A DNA stretch of 64,000 nt from Amarolinea aalborgensis (GTDB lineage Bacteria; Chloroflexota; Anaerolineae; SSC4; Amarolineaceae): NCBI RefSeq assembly GCF_900491745.1, contig NZ_UETR01000003.1, positions 186,001 to 250,000 on the forward strand. The letters run 5' to 3'. The notes under the pieces were generated by a model. That model saw nothing but the letters and a program-made list of their open reading frames with translations, did no database searches and was not told the origin of the DNA. Of this stretch, positions 8,191 to 17,636 are shown in pieces. The number at the start of each line of letters is the position of its first letter. Position 1 is the first letter of the stretch. Both the position numbers and the translations under genes were made by a program.

Positions 8191-9111
8191 ATGCGTCACT
8201 TGTTAGATATCAGCGATCTGTCGTCCGATGATGTGTGGCAGATCTTGCATACAGCCGAAACCCTGAAGGCGGAGTGGCGCCAGGGTGGCAACGCGCCCAT
8301 TCTGCGCGGCAAGGCCCTGGGCATGGTGTTCCAGAAACCTTCGTTACGCACACGGGTGTCATTCGAGATGGCAATGCAGCACCTGGGCGGTCACGCGCTC
8401 TATCTCTCGCCCAATGAAATCTCGCTCGGTGCACGCGAGAGTGTGCCCGATGTGGCGCGGGTTCTTTCCCGTTACGTAGACGCCATCATGGCCCGCACCT
8501 TCGATCATCAACATATTCTGCAATTGGCTCAATACTCGCGCGTGCCGGTCATCAATGGCCTGTCTGATTTCAGCCATCCCTGCCAGGCGCTCAGCGATCT
8601 GTTTACGATCTACGAGAAATACGGGCGCTTGGCGGGACTCAAATTGGCCTACGTGGGTGATGGCAACAATGTGGCGGTCTCTCTGGCGCAAGCCAGCGCC
8701 AAGGTTGGCATGTCTATCGCCATTGCATCGCCCCCTGGTTTCAGCGTGGCGCCCCAGGTTGGCGCGGCCGCGGCCGCTGAAGCAAGTAAGCAGGGCGCGG
8801 ACGTCGTTTTGACAACCGATCCCCAGGCGGCGGTGAGCGGCGCGGATGTGATCTATACCGACACGTGGACCAGCATGGGTCAGGAAGCAGAGGCAGTCCG
8901 GCGGCGTCAGGTCTTCCCGCCTTTCCAGGTGAACGAGGCACTTGTCGAGGCCAGCGGCAATGACGATGTCATCGTCATGCACTGCCTGCCGGCGCATCGC
9001 GGCGAGGAAATCACCGACGCGGTGGCTGATGGGCCGCATTCGGCGCTGTGGGATCAGGCCGAGAATCGCATGCACTGTCAGAAAGCAATTTTGGCCCTCC
9101 TGATGACCTGA
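8191..9111 (+). CDS. argF: Ornithine carbamoyltransferase
   Basis: Makes citrulline from ornithine and carbamoyl phosphate in arginine synthesis, cytoplasmic trimer. Length is 306 residues, normal. Carbamoyl-phosphate site FQKPSLRTRVSFE (about 47-59, the SLRTR variant of STRTR), HPCQALSDL (about 130-138), and the ornithine-site HCLPAHRGEE (about 265-274) are all present. ATG at 8191 follows AAGGAGAG. No other arginine gene is nearby. The motif set fits an anabolic enzyme, not an aspartate carbamoyltransferase. Confidence 0.95.
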   Translation: MRHLLDISDLSSDDVWQILHTAETLKAEWRQGGNAPILRGKALGMVFQKPSLRTRVSFEMAMQHLGGHALYLSPNEISLGARESVPDVARVLSRYVDAIMARTFDHQHILQLAQYSRVPVINGLSDFSHPCQALSDLFTIYEKYGRLAGLKLAYVGDGNNVAVSLAQASAKVGMSIAIASPPGFSVAPQVGAAAAAEASKQGADVVLTTDPQAAVSGADVIYTDTWTSMGQEAEAVRRRQVFPPFQVNEALVEASGNDDVIVMHCLPAHRGEEITDAVADGPHSALWDQAENRMHCQKAILALLMT

Positions 9112-9193
9112 ACTGGTACGTGAGGGCGGGATTCAGCAGGCACAGGGCCAATCGAATTCCGTATCCTGCCCTCAGGCATGGAGTTCGCTCGTT

Positions 9194-9991
9194 TTGATCG
9201 AGATAACCAGAATTTTTAGCCGCTTTACGTGGGAGAACGCCGCCGACATTCTGTTGGTGGCGCTCATCTTCTACACCCTGCTGCGCTTGTTTAGGGGCAC
9301 GGCGGCTGTCCAACTGTTACGCGGTATCCTGGTTCTCACGTTCGTGGTGGTGCTCATCTCGAACATGGTCGAGCTGACGGCCTTTCGCTGGCTGGTCAAT
9401 AATTCGTTGAATGTCATCCTGGTCGCCATTCCCGTCATCTTTCAGCCGGAATTGCGACGCGCGCTCGAACGACTTGGCCGCACGGCGCCGTTATTTGGAC
9501 GCCGCGCATCGCAAGCCACCACCGAATTCCTGGTCAGCGAGCTGCTGCGCACCGTGGATACCCTTTCTGAGCGCCGACATGGCGCCATCATTGTCCTGGA
9601 AGGCGCCACGGGCCTGGAAGAGTATATCGAGACTGGCACGCGTCTTGACTCGGTTGTCTCACGTGAGCTGCTGCTCACCATTTTCTTCCCGAACACGGCG
9701 CTGCACGACGGCGCGGTGATCGTGCGCGGCGATCGCATTCTGGCCGCTGGCTGCGTACTGCCGCTCACCCAGCGTCAGTTTGCCGACACGCAGATGGGGA
9801 CGCGCCACCGCGCCGCGGTCGGCATCACCGAACAAAACGACGCCATCGCCGTGGTTGTGTCAGAGGAGACTGGCATCATTTCGGTTTCACGTCACGGCCG
9901 CATCGTGCGCCGACTAGATGAAAAACGGTTGCGCAAGATCTTGCAGGCCTTCTATGAGCCGCGCCGCGCGGCGCCGCGAGATGAGCGATGA
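9194..9991 (+). CDS. cdaA: Diadenylate cyclase (c-di-AMP synthase, CdaA type)
   Basis: Membrane-bound DAC-domain enzyme that condenses two ATP into c-di-AMP. It has 265 residues: three N-terminal membrane segments (about 15-85) and a DAC domain with DGAVIVRGDRI (about 171-181) and the catalytic-pocket RHRAAVGITE (about 206-215). Start TTG at 9194 has GGAG ten bases upstream; no ATG fits. It is translationally coupled to the next gene (ATGA overlap), the standard cdaA-cdaR pair, where the partner regulates cyclase activity. Confidence 0.95.
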   Translation: MIEITRIFSRFTWENAADILLVALIFYTLLRLFRGTAAVQLLRGILVLTFVVVLISNMVELTAFRWLVNNSLNVILVAIPVIFQPELRRALERLGRTAPLFGRRASQATTEFLVSELLRTVDTLSERRHGAIIVLEGATGLEEYIETGTRLDSVVSRELLLTIFFPNTALHDGAVIVRGDRILAAGCVLPLTQRQFADTQMGTRHRAAVGITEQNDAIAVVVSEETGIISVSRHGRIVRRLDEKRLRKILQAFYEPRRAAPRDER

Positions 9992-11340
9992 ACAGCATTT
10001 CAGATTTTCTCAACAATTTAGGCTCTATTGCCCTGGCGCTTATCTTGGCGCTGATTGTCTGGGTCGTGGCAGTCCAGCACCAAGATCCATCGGTTGAAAA
10101 CACCTACGACCGCCTGATCCCCATCACGCGCATCGGGCCTGATCAAGGCGTGGTGCCGTTTGGCGGCCTGCTGGAGCGCGTCCAAATTCGGATTCGCGCG
10201 CCGCAGTCAAGTTGGGCCACGCTGGCGCCTTCCAATTTCACGGCGCAGCTCGATTTGCGCGGCCTCAAGGCCGGCACCTACAACATCCCCTTGAAAGTCA
10301 CCAGCAGCGATCCGCGGGTCACGATCGTCAGTCGTCAGCCGGAGGATGTATCGGTTGTGCTTGAGCCGCTCGTGGATCGCCAAATGCCGGTGCAGATCAA
10401 CATCACCGCACAGCCGCCCTTTAGCTACTATCTACCGTCGCCGCAGGTGGCGCAGCCGATGACAGTGACGGTCAGCGGCGCAAGGCAGCTCGTGGAACAG
10501 GTCGCCTCCGTGGTGGCCCAGGTTTCGCTGTCCAACGTCACGGCGCCGGTGACCGTCCGCCGCCCCGTCCTGCTGTTCGACCTGCAAGGCGAAGAGATTC
10601 GCAACGGCCTGACGATCGAGCCGCCCACCGTGGTCATCTCGGCTACGGTTGAACAACGGCCCGGCTATCGCGTCTTGCCTGTGGTGCCCAAGCGCACCGG
10701 CCAGCCCGCGGCCGGCTACCGTTACACGAACATTGACGTTGAGCCGCCAGAAGTGGTGGTCTACGGAAGCCCTGCCACCATCAACAGCCTGCCTGGTTAC
10801 ATCGGGACTTTGCCCTTCAGCATCGAAGGCGCGGTCAGCGATGTCATCGAGCGCGTCGGCCTGGACCTGCCGGAGAACATCTCGGTGATCGGCGATACAC
10901 AGAGCGTCTCCGTGCACATTCGCATCACGCCGCTCGAAGATAGCATTACGGTCAGCCGTTCGCCGGTTTTTTTGGGTTTGGGTGAAGGTTACACGGTCAC
11001 GACCAATCTGCAAACGGTGGAAATCGTGCTGGCAGGGCCGGTGCCGCGGTTGAATACGTTGAAGCCAGGGGATGTGCGGGTCGTACTCAACCTGGTGGGC
11101 CTCGAACCGGGGCTGCACAACCTGGAGCCAGAAGTGATCGTGCCAGAGGGCTTGCGCACTGAAAGCATCGTCCCACGCACCGTGCCGGTGGAAGTGCGCT
11201 TGCTGCCAGTGCCAACGGCCACGGTGACGGCCACCAGTGGGCCACAATCGCCGACGCCCACGGCAACGACAACTCGCCGGCCGCAGTGGACCGTGACGCC
11301 AACGCCCAAGCTAACGCCCGTGGTGCCGCCGCCGCGGTAG
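9988..11340 (+). CDS. cdaR: YbbR-domain regulator of CdaA
   Basis: A 450-residue membrane-anchored protein: one N-terminal transmembrane helix (about 8-30, LGSIALALILALIVWVVAVQ), then about four YbbR beta-domains facing outward, then a Thr/Pro-rich tail (about 405-450). YbbR proteins next to CdaA bind the cyclase and tune c-di-AMP output. Its ATG overlaps the cdaA stop. The TPTPT-type tail is typical of Chloroflexota surface proteins and may span or touch the wall. Confidence 0.9.
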   Translation: MNSISDFLNNLGSIALALILALIVWVVAVQHQDPSVENTYDRLIPITRIGPDQGVVPFGGLLERVQIRIRAPQSSWATLAPSNFTAQLDLRGLKAGTYNIPLKVTSSDPRVTIVSRQPEDVSVVLEPLVDRQMPVQINITAQPPFSYYLPSPQVAQPMTVTVSGARQLVEQVASVVAQVSLSNVTAPVTVRRPVLLFDLQGEEIRNGLTIEPPTVVISATVEQRPGYRVLPVVPKRTGQPAAGYRYTNIDVEPPEVVVYGSPATINSLPGYIGTLPFSIEGAVSDVIERVGLDLPENISVIGDTQSVSVHIRITPLEDSITVSRSPVFLGLGEGYTVTTNLQTVEIVLAGPVPRLNTLKPGDVRVVLNLVGLEPGLHNLEPEVIVPEGLRTESIVPRTVPVEVRLLPVPTATVTATSGPQSPTPTATTTRRPQWTVTPTPKLTPVVPPPR

Positions 11341-11369
11341 CGACCAAAGAACGAAGATAGCGAAAACTT

Positions 11370-12749
11370 ATGCCAAAACCGATTGTTGCGCTGGTAGGAC
11401 GGCCCAATGTGGGCAAGTCCACCCTGTTTAACCGCCTGGTGGGTCAACGCCTGGCGATCGTGGAAGATCTGCCTGGCACGACCCGCGACCGTATCTATGC
11501 CGAAGCCCAATGGACCAACGTACCCTTTACGCTGGTTGACACCGGCGGCTTGGAGGCATTGACTCAACCTCCGCGGCCGACGCCTGAACAGCCGGCCGCC
11601 CTGGCGACAGCTTCGTCAGGCTATGTACGTGAGATTCGCGAGCAGGCGCTCATCGCCATCGAGGAAGCCAACGCGGTCGTCTTTGTGGTGGACAGCGAAG
11701 AAGGCGTCACCGCAGGCGATCGTGATGTGGCCGATATTCTGCGCCGCGTGGCCGACAAGGTGGTGCTGTGCGCCAACAAAGCTGACAATGAGGCGCGCCG
11801 CCAGGCTGCGGTCGAATTTTGGGAATTGGGCCTGGGTGAGCCGCTGGCGGTCTCCGCCATTCATGGCACTGGCACCGGCGACCTGCTCGACGCAATTGTC
11901 GAGCGTTTACCGCCGGTGACCGAGGAAGCGACCGACGATTCCGTCAAAATCGGCATTGTGGGCCGTCCCAATGTGGGCAAGTCCTCACTGCTCAATGCCC
12001 TGCTGGGCCACGACCGCGCGATTGTCAGCGATCTCCCGGGGAGCACGCGCGATGCGATTGACACCTCGTTGACTTACGACGGGCAGACGATCACCTTGAT
12101 TGACACAGCCGGCATCCGGCGCCGCGGTAAGATCGAGGTCGGCATCGAAAAGTACAGCGTTCTGCGCGCGCTCAAGGCCATCGAACGCTCTGATGTGGTG
12201 CTCCTGCTGGTGGATGCGGTGGAGAAAGTCACGGCGCAGGACGCGCATGTCGCGGGTTTCATCCTGGAAGAGCAGAAAAGCGCAGTAGTCATCGTCAATA
12301 AATGGGATGCCATCGAAAAGGATGAGCACACGATGAACACCTACCGCGACATGGTGCGCAGCGAACTGCGCTTCATGGACTATGTGCCGGTCATCTTCAT
12401 CAGCGCCAAGACGCGCCAACGCGTCAACTCCGTGCTGCCCACCGCGCTCAAGGTTGTCCAGGAACGCCGCGTGCGCATCCCCACGGGCGAGCTGAACCGC
12501 CTGCTGCGCGGCGCCGTGGACGCCAACCAGCCCCGCTTCAAGGGCGGTCGGCGCCTGCGCTTCTACTTCGTCACCCAGGCCAGCGTGAACCCGCCCACCT
12601 TTGTAATCTTCGTCAACGATCCCGATTTGCTGCACTTTTCCTACGAGCGTTATCTGGAGAATCGCATCCGTGAACATTACCCGTTCGAGGGCACGCCGAT
12701 CAAGCTGGTATTCCGCGGTAAAGCCGGCGCGGACGATGCCGAGGTTTAG
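11370..12749 (+). CDS. der: Ribosome-assembly GTPase Der
   Basis: Tandem-GTPase needed for 50S ribosome maturation, 459 residues. Two complete G domains (GRPNVGKST at about 9-17 and GRPNVGKSS at about 195-203) and a C-terminal KH-like domain (from about 375) are present. After the first DTGG box there is a Pro/Ala-rich insert of about 25 residues (TQPPRPTPEQPAAL) absent from enterobacterial Der. The ribosome site is weak (no clear AGGAGG). It sits 29 bases after cdaR and may share its transcript. Confidence 0.95.
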   Translation: MPKPIVALVGRPNVGKSTLFNRLVGQRLAIVEDLPGTTRDRIYAEAQWTNVPFTLVDTGGLEALTQPPRPTPEQPAALATASSGYVREIREQALIAIEEANAVVFVVDSEEGVTAGDRDVADILRRVADKVVLCANKADNEARRQAAVEFWELGLGEPLAVSAIHGTGTGDLLDAIVERLPPVTEEATDDSVKIGIVGRPNVGKSSLLNALLGHDRAIVSDLPGSTRDAIDTSLTYDGQTITLIDTAGIRRRGKIEVGIEKYSVLRALKAIERSDVVLLLVDAVEKVTAQDAHVAGFILEEQKSAVVIVNKWDAIEKDEHTMNTYRDMVRSELRFMDYVPVIFISAKTRQRVNSVLPTALKVVQERRVRIPTGELNRLLRGAVDANQPRFKGGRRLRFYFVTQASVNPPTFVIFVNDPDLLHFSYERYLENRIREHYPFEGTPIKLVFRGKAGADDAEV

Positions 12750-12832
12750 TCACGGCGCCGCGGCTTGCAGTCCTCGACCTGTCGACGAGGTATTCTGGCG
12801 CATCATGATGCGCTCAGCACAACTGAGGATTC

Positions 12833-13777
12833 ATGTCACGAATTCGCTTCATTGAAATAGCACTCCTGGTGACCCTGGCGGCCGCGCTGGCCTTTTTTGG
12901 CTACATCGGATATGAAGCCATACCGAAGCCAACGCCAACGCCGATCCCACGCCAAACCTTCGACGGCGCGCTGGCCTTGGAACAGGTGCAGGCGCAAATG
13001 CGCTTCGGCCCGCGGCCAACGGGCAGCGAGGCCAATCTGCGCCTGGGCGATTACATCACGCAGACGTTGCAGTCGCTCGGCTGGCAGACCACCATCCAGG
13101 ACTTCACCTATCGAGACACCCCCGCGCGCAATATCCTGGCCCGACGGCCCGCGCAAGCCAAGACGGCCAGCACGAAGCGTCCAATCATCCTGATTGGCGC
13201 GCACTACGATACGCGGCTCTATGCCGACAACGACCCCGATGTCACCCGACGCAGCGAACCGGTGCCCGGCGCGAACGACGGCGCCAGCGGCGTCGCGGTT
13301 CTGCTGGAGCTGGCGCGCAGCCTCGATGCTGCGGTGATGCAGGACGATGTCTGGTTGGCTTTTTTCGATGCGGAGGACAATGGCCGCATCAACGGCTGGG
13401 ACTTCATCGCTGGCTCGCGCTTCATGGCGCAGAACCTGCCAGCAGGGGCGCGCCCGGAAGTGGCGGTGGTCGTTGACATGATCGGCGACGCCAATCAGCA
13501 ACTCTACCTGGAGCGCAATTCCAACGAGAAATATCAGCAGCAGTTGTGGCAGATCGCCGCCAAGCTCGGCTACCAGGCCGCGTTCATTGCGCAGCCCAAG
13601 TGGACTATGGTGGATGACCATATTCCCTTCAAAGAAGCCGGCATCCCGGCCGTGGACATCATTGATTTCGACTACCCCTACTGGCATACGACGCAAGACA
13701 CGGCCGACAAGCTCAGCGCGGACAGCCTGGAACGTGTGGGGCGCGTGCTGGAGTATTGGCTTGAGGAGACGAGGTAA
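12833..13777 (+). CDS. M28 family metallopeptidase (glutaminyl-cyclase-like)
   Basis: Secreted or membrane-tethered zinc aminopeptidase-type protein of 314 residues. An N-terminal hydrophobic anchor (about 8-28) precedes the M28 domain with GAHYDTR, PGANDGASGVAVLLELAR, FFDAEDNG, a metal Asp in DMIGD and DDHIPFKEAGIPAVDIID. DDHIPF and the FFDAED box resemble bacterial glutaminyl cyclases within M28, so pyroglutamate formation is an alternative to peptide hydrolysis. TGAGGA precedes the ATG. The aminotransferase gene starts three bases after its stop. Confidence 0.85.
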   Translation: MSRIRFIEIALLVTLAAALAFFGYIGYEAIPKPTPTPIPRQTFDGALALEQVQAQMRFGPRPTGSEANLRLGDYITQTLQSLGWQTTIQDFTYRDTPARNILARRPAQAKTASTKRPIILIGAHYDTRLYADNDPDVTRRSEPVPGANDGASGVAVLLELARSLDAAVMQDDVWLAFFDAEDNGRINGWDFIAGSRFMAQNLPAGARPEVAVVVDMIGDANQQLYLERNSNEKYQQQLWQIAAKLGYQAAFIAQPKWTMVDDHIPFKEAGIPAVDIIDFDYPYWHTTQDTADKLSADSLERVGRVLEYWLEETR

Positions 13778-13780
13778 CGC

Positions 13781-14947
13781 ATGACTCTGCGTCCCGCACA
13801 TCGGCTTGACCGCATTCCTCCTTATGTTTTCGCCGCCCTGGCCGCGCGCATCCGTGCGCTGGAAGCCCAGGGCATGGACGTCATTCGCCTCGACATCGGC
13901 AGCCCCGATCTGCCGCCGGCCAATTTCATCATCGAAGCGCTGGCCGCGGCCGCGCAACGGCCTGATGTGCACGGCTATCCCAGTTACACGGGGACACCCG
14001 CCCTGCGCCAGGCCATCGCCGCCTATTACGGACGGCGGTACGGCGTCAGCCTGCACCCCGACCATGAGGTGCTGCCGCTGATCGGCTCCAAAGAGGGCAT
14101 CGTCAACCTGACGGTAGCCTGGCTCGATGCGGGCGACCTGGCGCTCGTGCCTGACCCTGGCTACCCGGTTTACCAGATGGCGGCGCTCATCGCAGGCGGC
14201 GATGCCTATTCCGTGCCGTTACGCGCGGAAAACGACTTCCTGCCTGACCTGGACGCCATCCCAGTCGAGGTGGCGCAGCGCGCGCGCCTGTTGTGGCTGA
14301 ATTACCCGAATAATCCGACCGGCGCAACGGCCGACCTGGCTTTCTTTGAGAAGGCGGTGGCCTTTGTCCGTCATTACGAGATTCTGCTGTGCCATGACGC
14401 GCCGTACTGTGACGTGACCTTCGATGGCTATCGGGCGCCTAGCCTGCTGTCCGTACCAGGCGCCAGGGACGTGGCGATCGAGTTCAACTCACTGAGCAAA
14501 TCGCACAACATGGCTGGTTGGCGCGTGGGCATGGCCGTGGGCAATCCGACGGCGATCAAGGCGCTGACCCTCATCAAGAGTAACGCGGACTCCGGCATCT
14601 TCACGGCGATTCAAGAGGCCGCCATCGCCGCGTTGACGGGCGATCAGTCCTGGCTGCAAGCGCGCAACGCCATCTACCAGGCGCGGCGCGACCTGGTGTT
14701 GGCCGGTCTGGCGGCGGCCGGCATTCAGGTCGAAGCGCCCAAAGCCGGCCTCTACGTCTGGGCGCATGTGCCGTCTGGCTTCACCGCGGCTGATTTTGCC
14801 ACCCTGCTCTTGGAAAAAACGGGCGTCAGCCTGACGCCCGGCTCTGCCTTTGGCGCGCACGGCGAGGGCTTTGTGCGCGTCTCATTGGGGATGGAGACCG
14901 AACGCATTCGAGAAGCGATGGGGCGCGTGGGCGCCTTTCGCTGGTAA
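13781..14947 (+). CDS. PLP aminotransferase, class I/II (LL-DAP aminotransferase-like)
   Basis: Fold-type I aminotransferase, 388 residues, cytoplasmic. The PLP lysine lies in NSLSKSHNMAGWRVG (about 243-257); NYPNNPTGA, DAPYCDV and the C-terminal RVSLGM arginine region are in place. The N-terminal RLDIGSPDLPP form matches the LL-diaminopimelate/succinyldiaminopimelate aminotransferase group used for lysine and peptidoglycan precursors, but alanine or aspartate aminotransferase cannot be excluded. GAGG lies 7-8 bases before the ATG. It is tightly packed behind the M28 peptidase gene. Confidence 0.85.
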   Translation: MTLRPAHRLDRIPPYVFAALAARIRALEAQGMDVIRLDIGSPDLPPANFIIEALAAAAQRPDVHGYPSYTGTPALRQAIAAYYGRRYGVSLHPDHEVLPLIGSKEGIVNLTVAWLDAGDLALVPDPGYPVYQMAALIAGGDAYSVPLRAENDFLPDLDAIPVEVAQRARLLWLNYPNNPTGATADLAFFEKAVAFVRHYEILLCHDAPYCDVTFDGYRAPSLLSVPGARDVAIEFNSLSKSHNMAGWRVGMAVGNPTAIKALTLIKSNADSGIFTAIQEAAIAALTGDQSWLQARNAIYQARRDLVLAGLAAAGIQVEAPKAGLYVWAHVPSGFTAADFATLLLEKTGVSLTPGSAFGAHGEGFVRVSLGMETERIREAMGRVGAFRW

Positions 14948-14964
14948 AGCATAGGAGAACGACT

Positions 14965-16281
14965 ATTTCTGCGCATCTGATAGAAACCGATAAGCCCCGT
15001 GATGTAGCCTTGCTCGTCGGCGTCGAACTGCCGAACCAGGATACGCCCTGGACGCTCGAAGACTCGATGGCCGAGTTGGCGCAGTTGGCGCGCACCGTGG
15101 ACGTGGACGTGGTGGCGACGTTGACGCAAAATCTGCACGAGATCAACCCGGCGACGCTGATCGGCAAAGGCAAGGTCGAGGAGATGATCGCCCTGTGCAC
15201 CGCCAGTGGGGCCAACATCGTCATTTTCGATGAAGAACTGTCGCCGCGTCAGCAGCGCGAATTAGAGAAGCTGCTGGGGCTGGAGATCAAGCTGCTGGAC
15301 CGCACCGCGCTGATCCTGGACATCTTTGCCCAGCACGCCAGCACGCGCGAAGGCGCGCTGCAGGTGGAACTGGCGCAGTACGAATACCGCCTGCCGCGCC
15401 TGACGCGACAATGGACGCACCTGGCGCGTCAGGCGGGTGGGGGAGGCGGCCGTGGCGGCAACGCCGGCGTTGGTCTGCGCGGCCCAGGCGAAACCCAATT
15501 GGAAGTGGACAAGCGCGAAATCAGCCGACGCATCACGCACCTCAAGCAGGAGTTGGAGGAGGTGCGCAAGCACCGCCAGCAGTACCGCCAGCGCCGGCGC
15601 CAGGCCGCGATTCCAGTTGTGTCCCTGGTTGGCTATACGAATGCGGGCAAATCCACCTTGCTCAACGCACTGACCGGCGCCGAGGTCTACGCAGCGAATC
15701 AGCTCTTCGCTACGCTCGATCCCACGACCCGGCGGCTGGTGCTGCCAGGCGGCCGCGAAGTGCTGCTGACCGACACCGTAGGCTTCATTCAGAAACTGCC
15801 CACCGACCTGGTGGCCGCGTTTCGTGCGACCCTGGAAGAGGTGGGCGAGGCCGACCTGCTGCTGCATGTTATTGACATAACGCATCAAAACGCATTGGAG
15901 CAGGCCGCGACGGTGGAAGAGGTGCTGGAAGAGATCGGCGTGACCGACAAGCCGATCATCACGGCGCTGAACAAGATAGACCGCCTGCCGCCAGAGGGGC
16001 TTGAGCGCACGCAGGAGCTGCGCGCCCGATTTCCCAACAGTATCCCCGTGTCGGCGCTGACGGGGCAGGGGCTGGAGAACCTGATTGTGGCGATTGAAGA
16101 ACTTCTGACCGAGGAGTTCATCCCGATCAAGGTGCACATCCCGTACCGTGAAGGCGACCTGGTCGCGCTGTTCCATCAGCGAGGGCTGATCGAAGAAGAG
16201 AAGCATGACGGCACGGGCACCACGCTGGTGGGGCGCCTGCCGGCGCGGGTCGCGCCGCTGTTTGCGCGCTACCGGCGTTAA
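14965..16281 (+). CDS. hflX: Ribosome-associated GTPase HflX, probable ATT start
   Basis: GTPase that binds and splits stalled 70S ribosomes. The HflX N-domain (GKGKVEE, DEELSPRQQRELE), the glycine-rich linker AGGGGGRGGNAG with GLRGPGETQLE, and the G domain (GYTNAGKSTLLNAL, DTVGF, NKID) are all present. The first ordinary start codon is TTG at 15010, which would cut into the conserved ALLVGVEL strand and has no ribosome site. An AGGAG at 14953-14957 sits 7 bases before an in-frame ATT at 14965, giving a natural 438-residue protein beginning ISAHLIET. ATT initiation is rare; best known for infC. Confidence 0.9.
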   Translation: MSAHLIETDKPRDVALLVGVELPNQDTPWTLEDSMAELAQLARTVDVDVVATLTQNLHEINPATLIGKGKVEEMIALCTASGANIVIFDEELSPRQQRELEKLLGLEIKLLDRTALILDIFAQHASTREGALQVELAQYEYRLPRLTRQWTHLARQAGGGGGRGGNAGVGLRGPGETQLEVDKREISRRITHLKQELEEVRKHRQQYRQRRRQAAIPVVSLVGYTNAGKSTLLNALTGAEVYAANQLFATLDPTTRRLVLPGGREVLLTDTVGFIQKLPTDLVAAFRATLEEVGEADLLLHVIDITHQNALEQAATVEEVLEEIGVTDKPIITALNKIDRLPPEGLERTQELRARFPNSIPVSALTGQGLENLIVAIEELLTEEFIPIKVHIPYREGDLVALFHQRGLIEEEKHDGTGTTLVGRLPARVAPLFARYRR

Positions 16282-16284
16282 GCG

Positions 16285-16423
16285 GCAATGCTGAATGAGG
16301 AAAGCTGAATGCTGAATAGGGCAGAGCGCATAGCACAAAGTGCAAAGTGCAAAGTGCAAAGCTCGCTCCATTTTCAGCGGTCTCTGATCTCCGATCTCAA
16401 TTCAGCGTTCCTCATTCAGCGGT
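16285..16423. repeat. Cluster of short intergenic repeats (CTGAATG and CAAAGTG types)
   Basis: Copies of GCTGAATG (16290, 16304, and inverted at 16402-16420) flank a run of tandem CAAAGTG units at about 16334-16360. The inverted GCTGAATGAGGA/TCCTCATTCAGC pair could fold at long range and end the hflX transcript. The right edge also encodes the last residues and stop of the recombinase on the minus strand. Confidence 0.7.
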
Positions 16424-17445
16424 CCTTTGGGGCTGCCAAACGCGGCTTGATGGGCGGCGCGAACGGCGCCGTCTTCCAGTTTCGCATAGACTCTTGTGGT
16501 GACAGGCGAGCTGTGGCCGAGCGCCGTTTGCGTCACGCTCAGATCATGGGTGGTTTGATAGACCTTCGTGGCGAAGAAATGGCGCAAAGCGTGGGGTGTG
16601 ATGCCTGCATCTCCGAGACCCGCGGCCGCGGCCAGCGTTTGGAACATGCGCTCGACAGCTTCGGTGCTCAGCCGCAAGATCTTGCCGCCTGAGCGCTTGT
16701 CATGACGGGCAAAGACCGGCAATTCGCCCAGTGGCCGCCCTGTCGCGCCGTCGAGCGCCTTGCGCGCCTCAAGATACGCCTGAACCGCGCGCCAGGCGGC
16801 GGCGTCGAAGAATACCTGTCGCTCCTTGCGCCCTTTGCCCACGATCCACGCCGTATACGCGCCCTCGACTTCTTGACGCAACTGTTTGCGCTTCAGCCCA
16901 ACCGCTTCACTGATGCGCAGCCCAGTGCAGCGCAGTACTTCGATCAACGCGATGTCGCGCAGACGCGCCAGGCTCGCGCGCTCGTTGTCTGGCGCTACAG
17001 CGCGCTGGCGCGCTGCTTCGATCAACTGCTGCACCTGGGCCGCGGTGGGGGGATGCGGCAGCAACTGCGCCGGCCGCTGCGCCTTGCGCGTTCGCCGCAG
17101 GCCCTCGCGCAGGCGTACGGCCTGCTGGCCGCTCAGCTCCAGCCAATCTCGAATCTGCAAGAACTCAACATAACGCACGAGCGCCGCCAAGTAGGTTTGC
17201 AGGGTGCGCTGGCTGACCCCGCGCTCGTCGAGCAACCAGGTGGGCCACGTGAGAATCTGATCCACCGTCAACGCCTGGGGCAGGGTGGTCTTGGCGTCCG
17301 TTTCGCACTCCTGTTCGAGATAGAGCACAAAGGCGTTCAATGCGGTGCGATACGCGGCGCGTGTTTGACTGGCGCCGAGCATCGCGTCGCCCAAAAACAG
17401 CTCGATGCTGGTTGTTATGGCCGGTGATGTATTGGTGTTTGACAT
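16402..17445 (-). CDS. Tyrosine recombinase/integrase (XerC/D-like)
   Basis: Site-specific recombinase of 347 residues: N-terminal SAM-like DNA-binding domain (about 15-100) and a catalytic domain with the R-H-R-Y set: RCTGLRISEAVGL, HALRHFFATKVY, GHSSPVTTRVYAKL. ATG at 17445 has GGAG upstream; the open frame continues 12 codons further without a ribosome site. No Xer partner, dif site or phage genes adjoin, so a chromosome-dimer role is not shown; it may be the integrase of a small element. Its C-terminal PLNEER and stop are read from the CTGAATG repeat, so the natural end may have been replaced. Confidence 0.88.
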   Translation of the reverse strand: MSNTNTSPAITTSIELFLGDAMLGASQTRAAYRTALNAFVLYLEQECETDAKTTLPQALTVDQILTWPTWLLDERGVSQRTLQTYLAALVRYVEFLQIRDWLELSGQQAVRLREGLRRTRKAQRPAQLLPHPPTAAQVQQLIEAARQRAVAPDNERASLARLRDIALIEVLRCTGLRISEAVGLKRKQLRQEVEGAYTAWIVGKGRKERQVFFDAAAWRAVQAYLEARKALDGATGRPLGELPVFARHDKRSGGKILRLSTEAVERMFQTLAAAAGLGDAGITPHALRHFFATKVYQTTHDLSVTQTALGHSSPVTTRVYAKLEDGAVRAAHQAAFGSPKGPLNEER

Positions 17446-17611
17446 GCGAAACGCTCCGCTGGCCTTTGATGGCAGCCACACGATGGGGCGGTCACGGCAG
17501 GGTCTGGCTGGCTCGGCCTATCTCTTTTTACATCGCACAACTAAACTTGTACCGCTTAAAAAGCATTGTACGCCAAAGCGATCCTCCTGTCAAATGGCCC
17601 CTGTGGTGCGC

Positions 17612-17636
17612 AGTCCGCACCACCCACGTGCGGACT
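17612..17636 (-). terminator. Hairpin at the 3' end of the toxin-antitoxin operon
   Basis: AGTCCGCAC (17612-17620) and GTGCGGACT (17628-17636) form a perfect 9-bp stem with a 7-base loop, overlapping the antitoxin stop codon. No T-run follows, so it is a weak terminator or an mRNA-stability element. Confidence 0.45.

Noticed and set aside
16334..16362. Possible CRISPR or attachment site in the CAAAGTG tandem run
   Set aside because: The unit is only 7-8 bases and matches dispersed intergenic repeats found elsewhere in the window.
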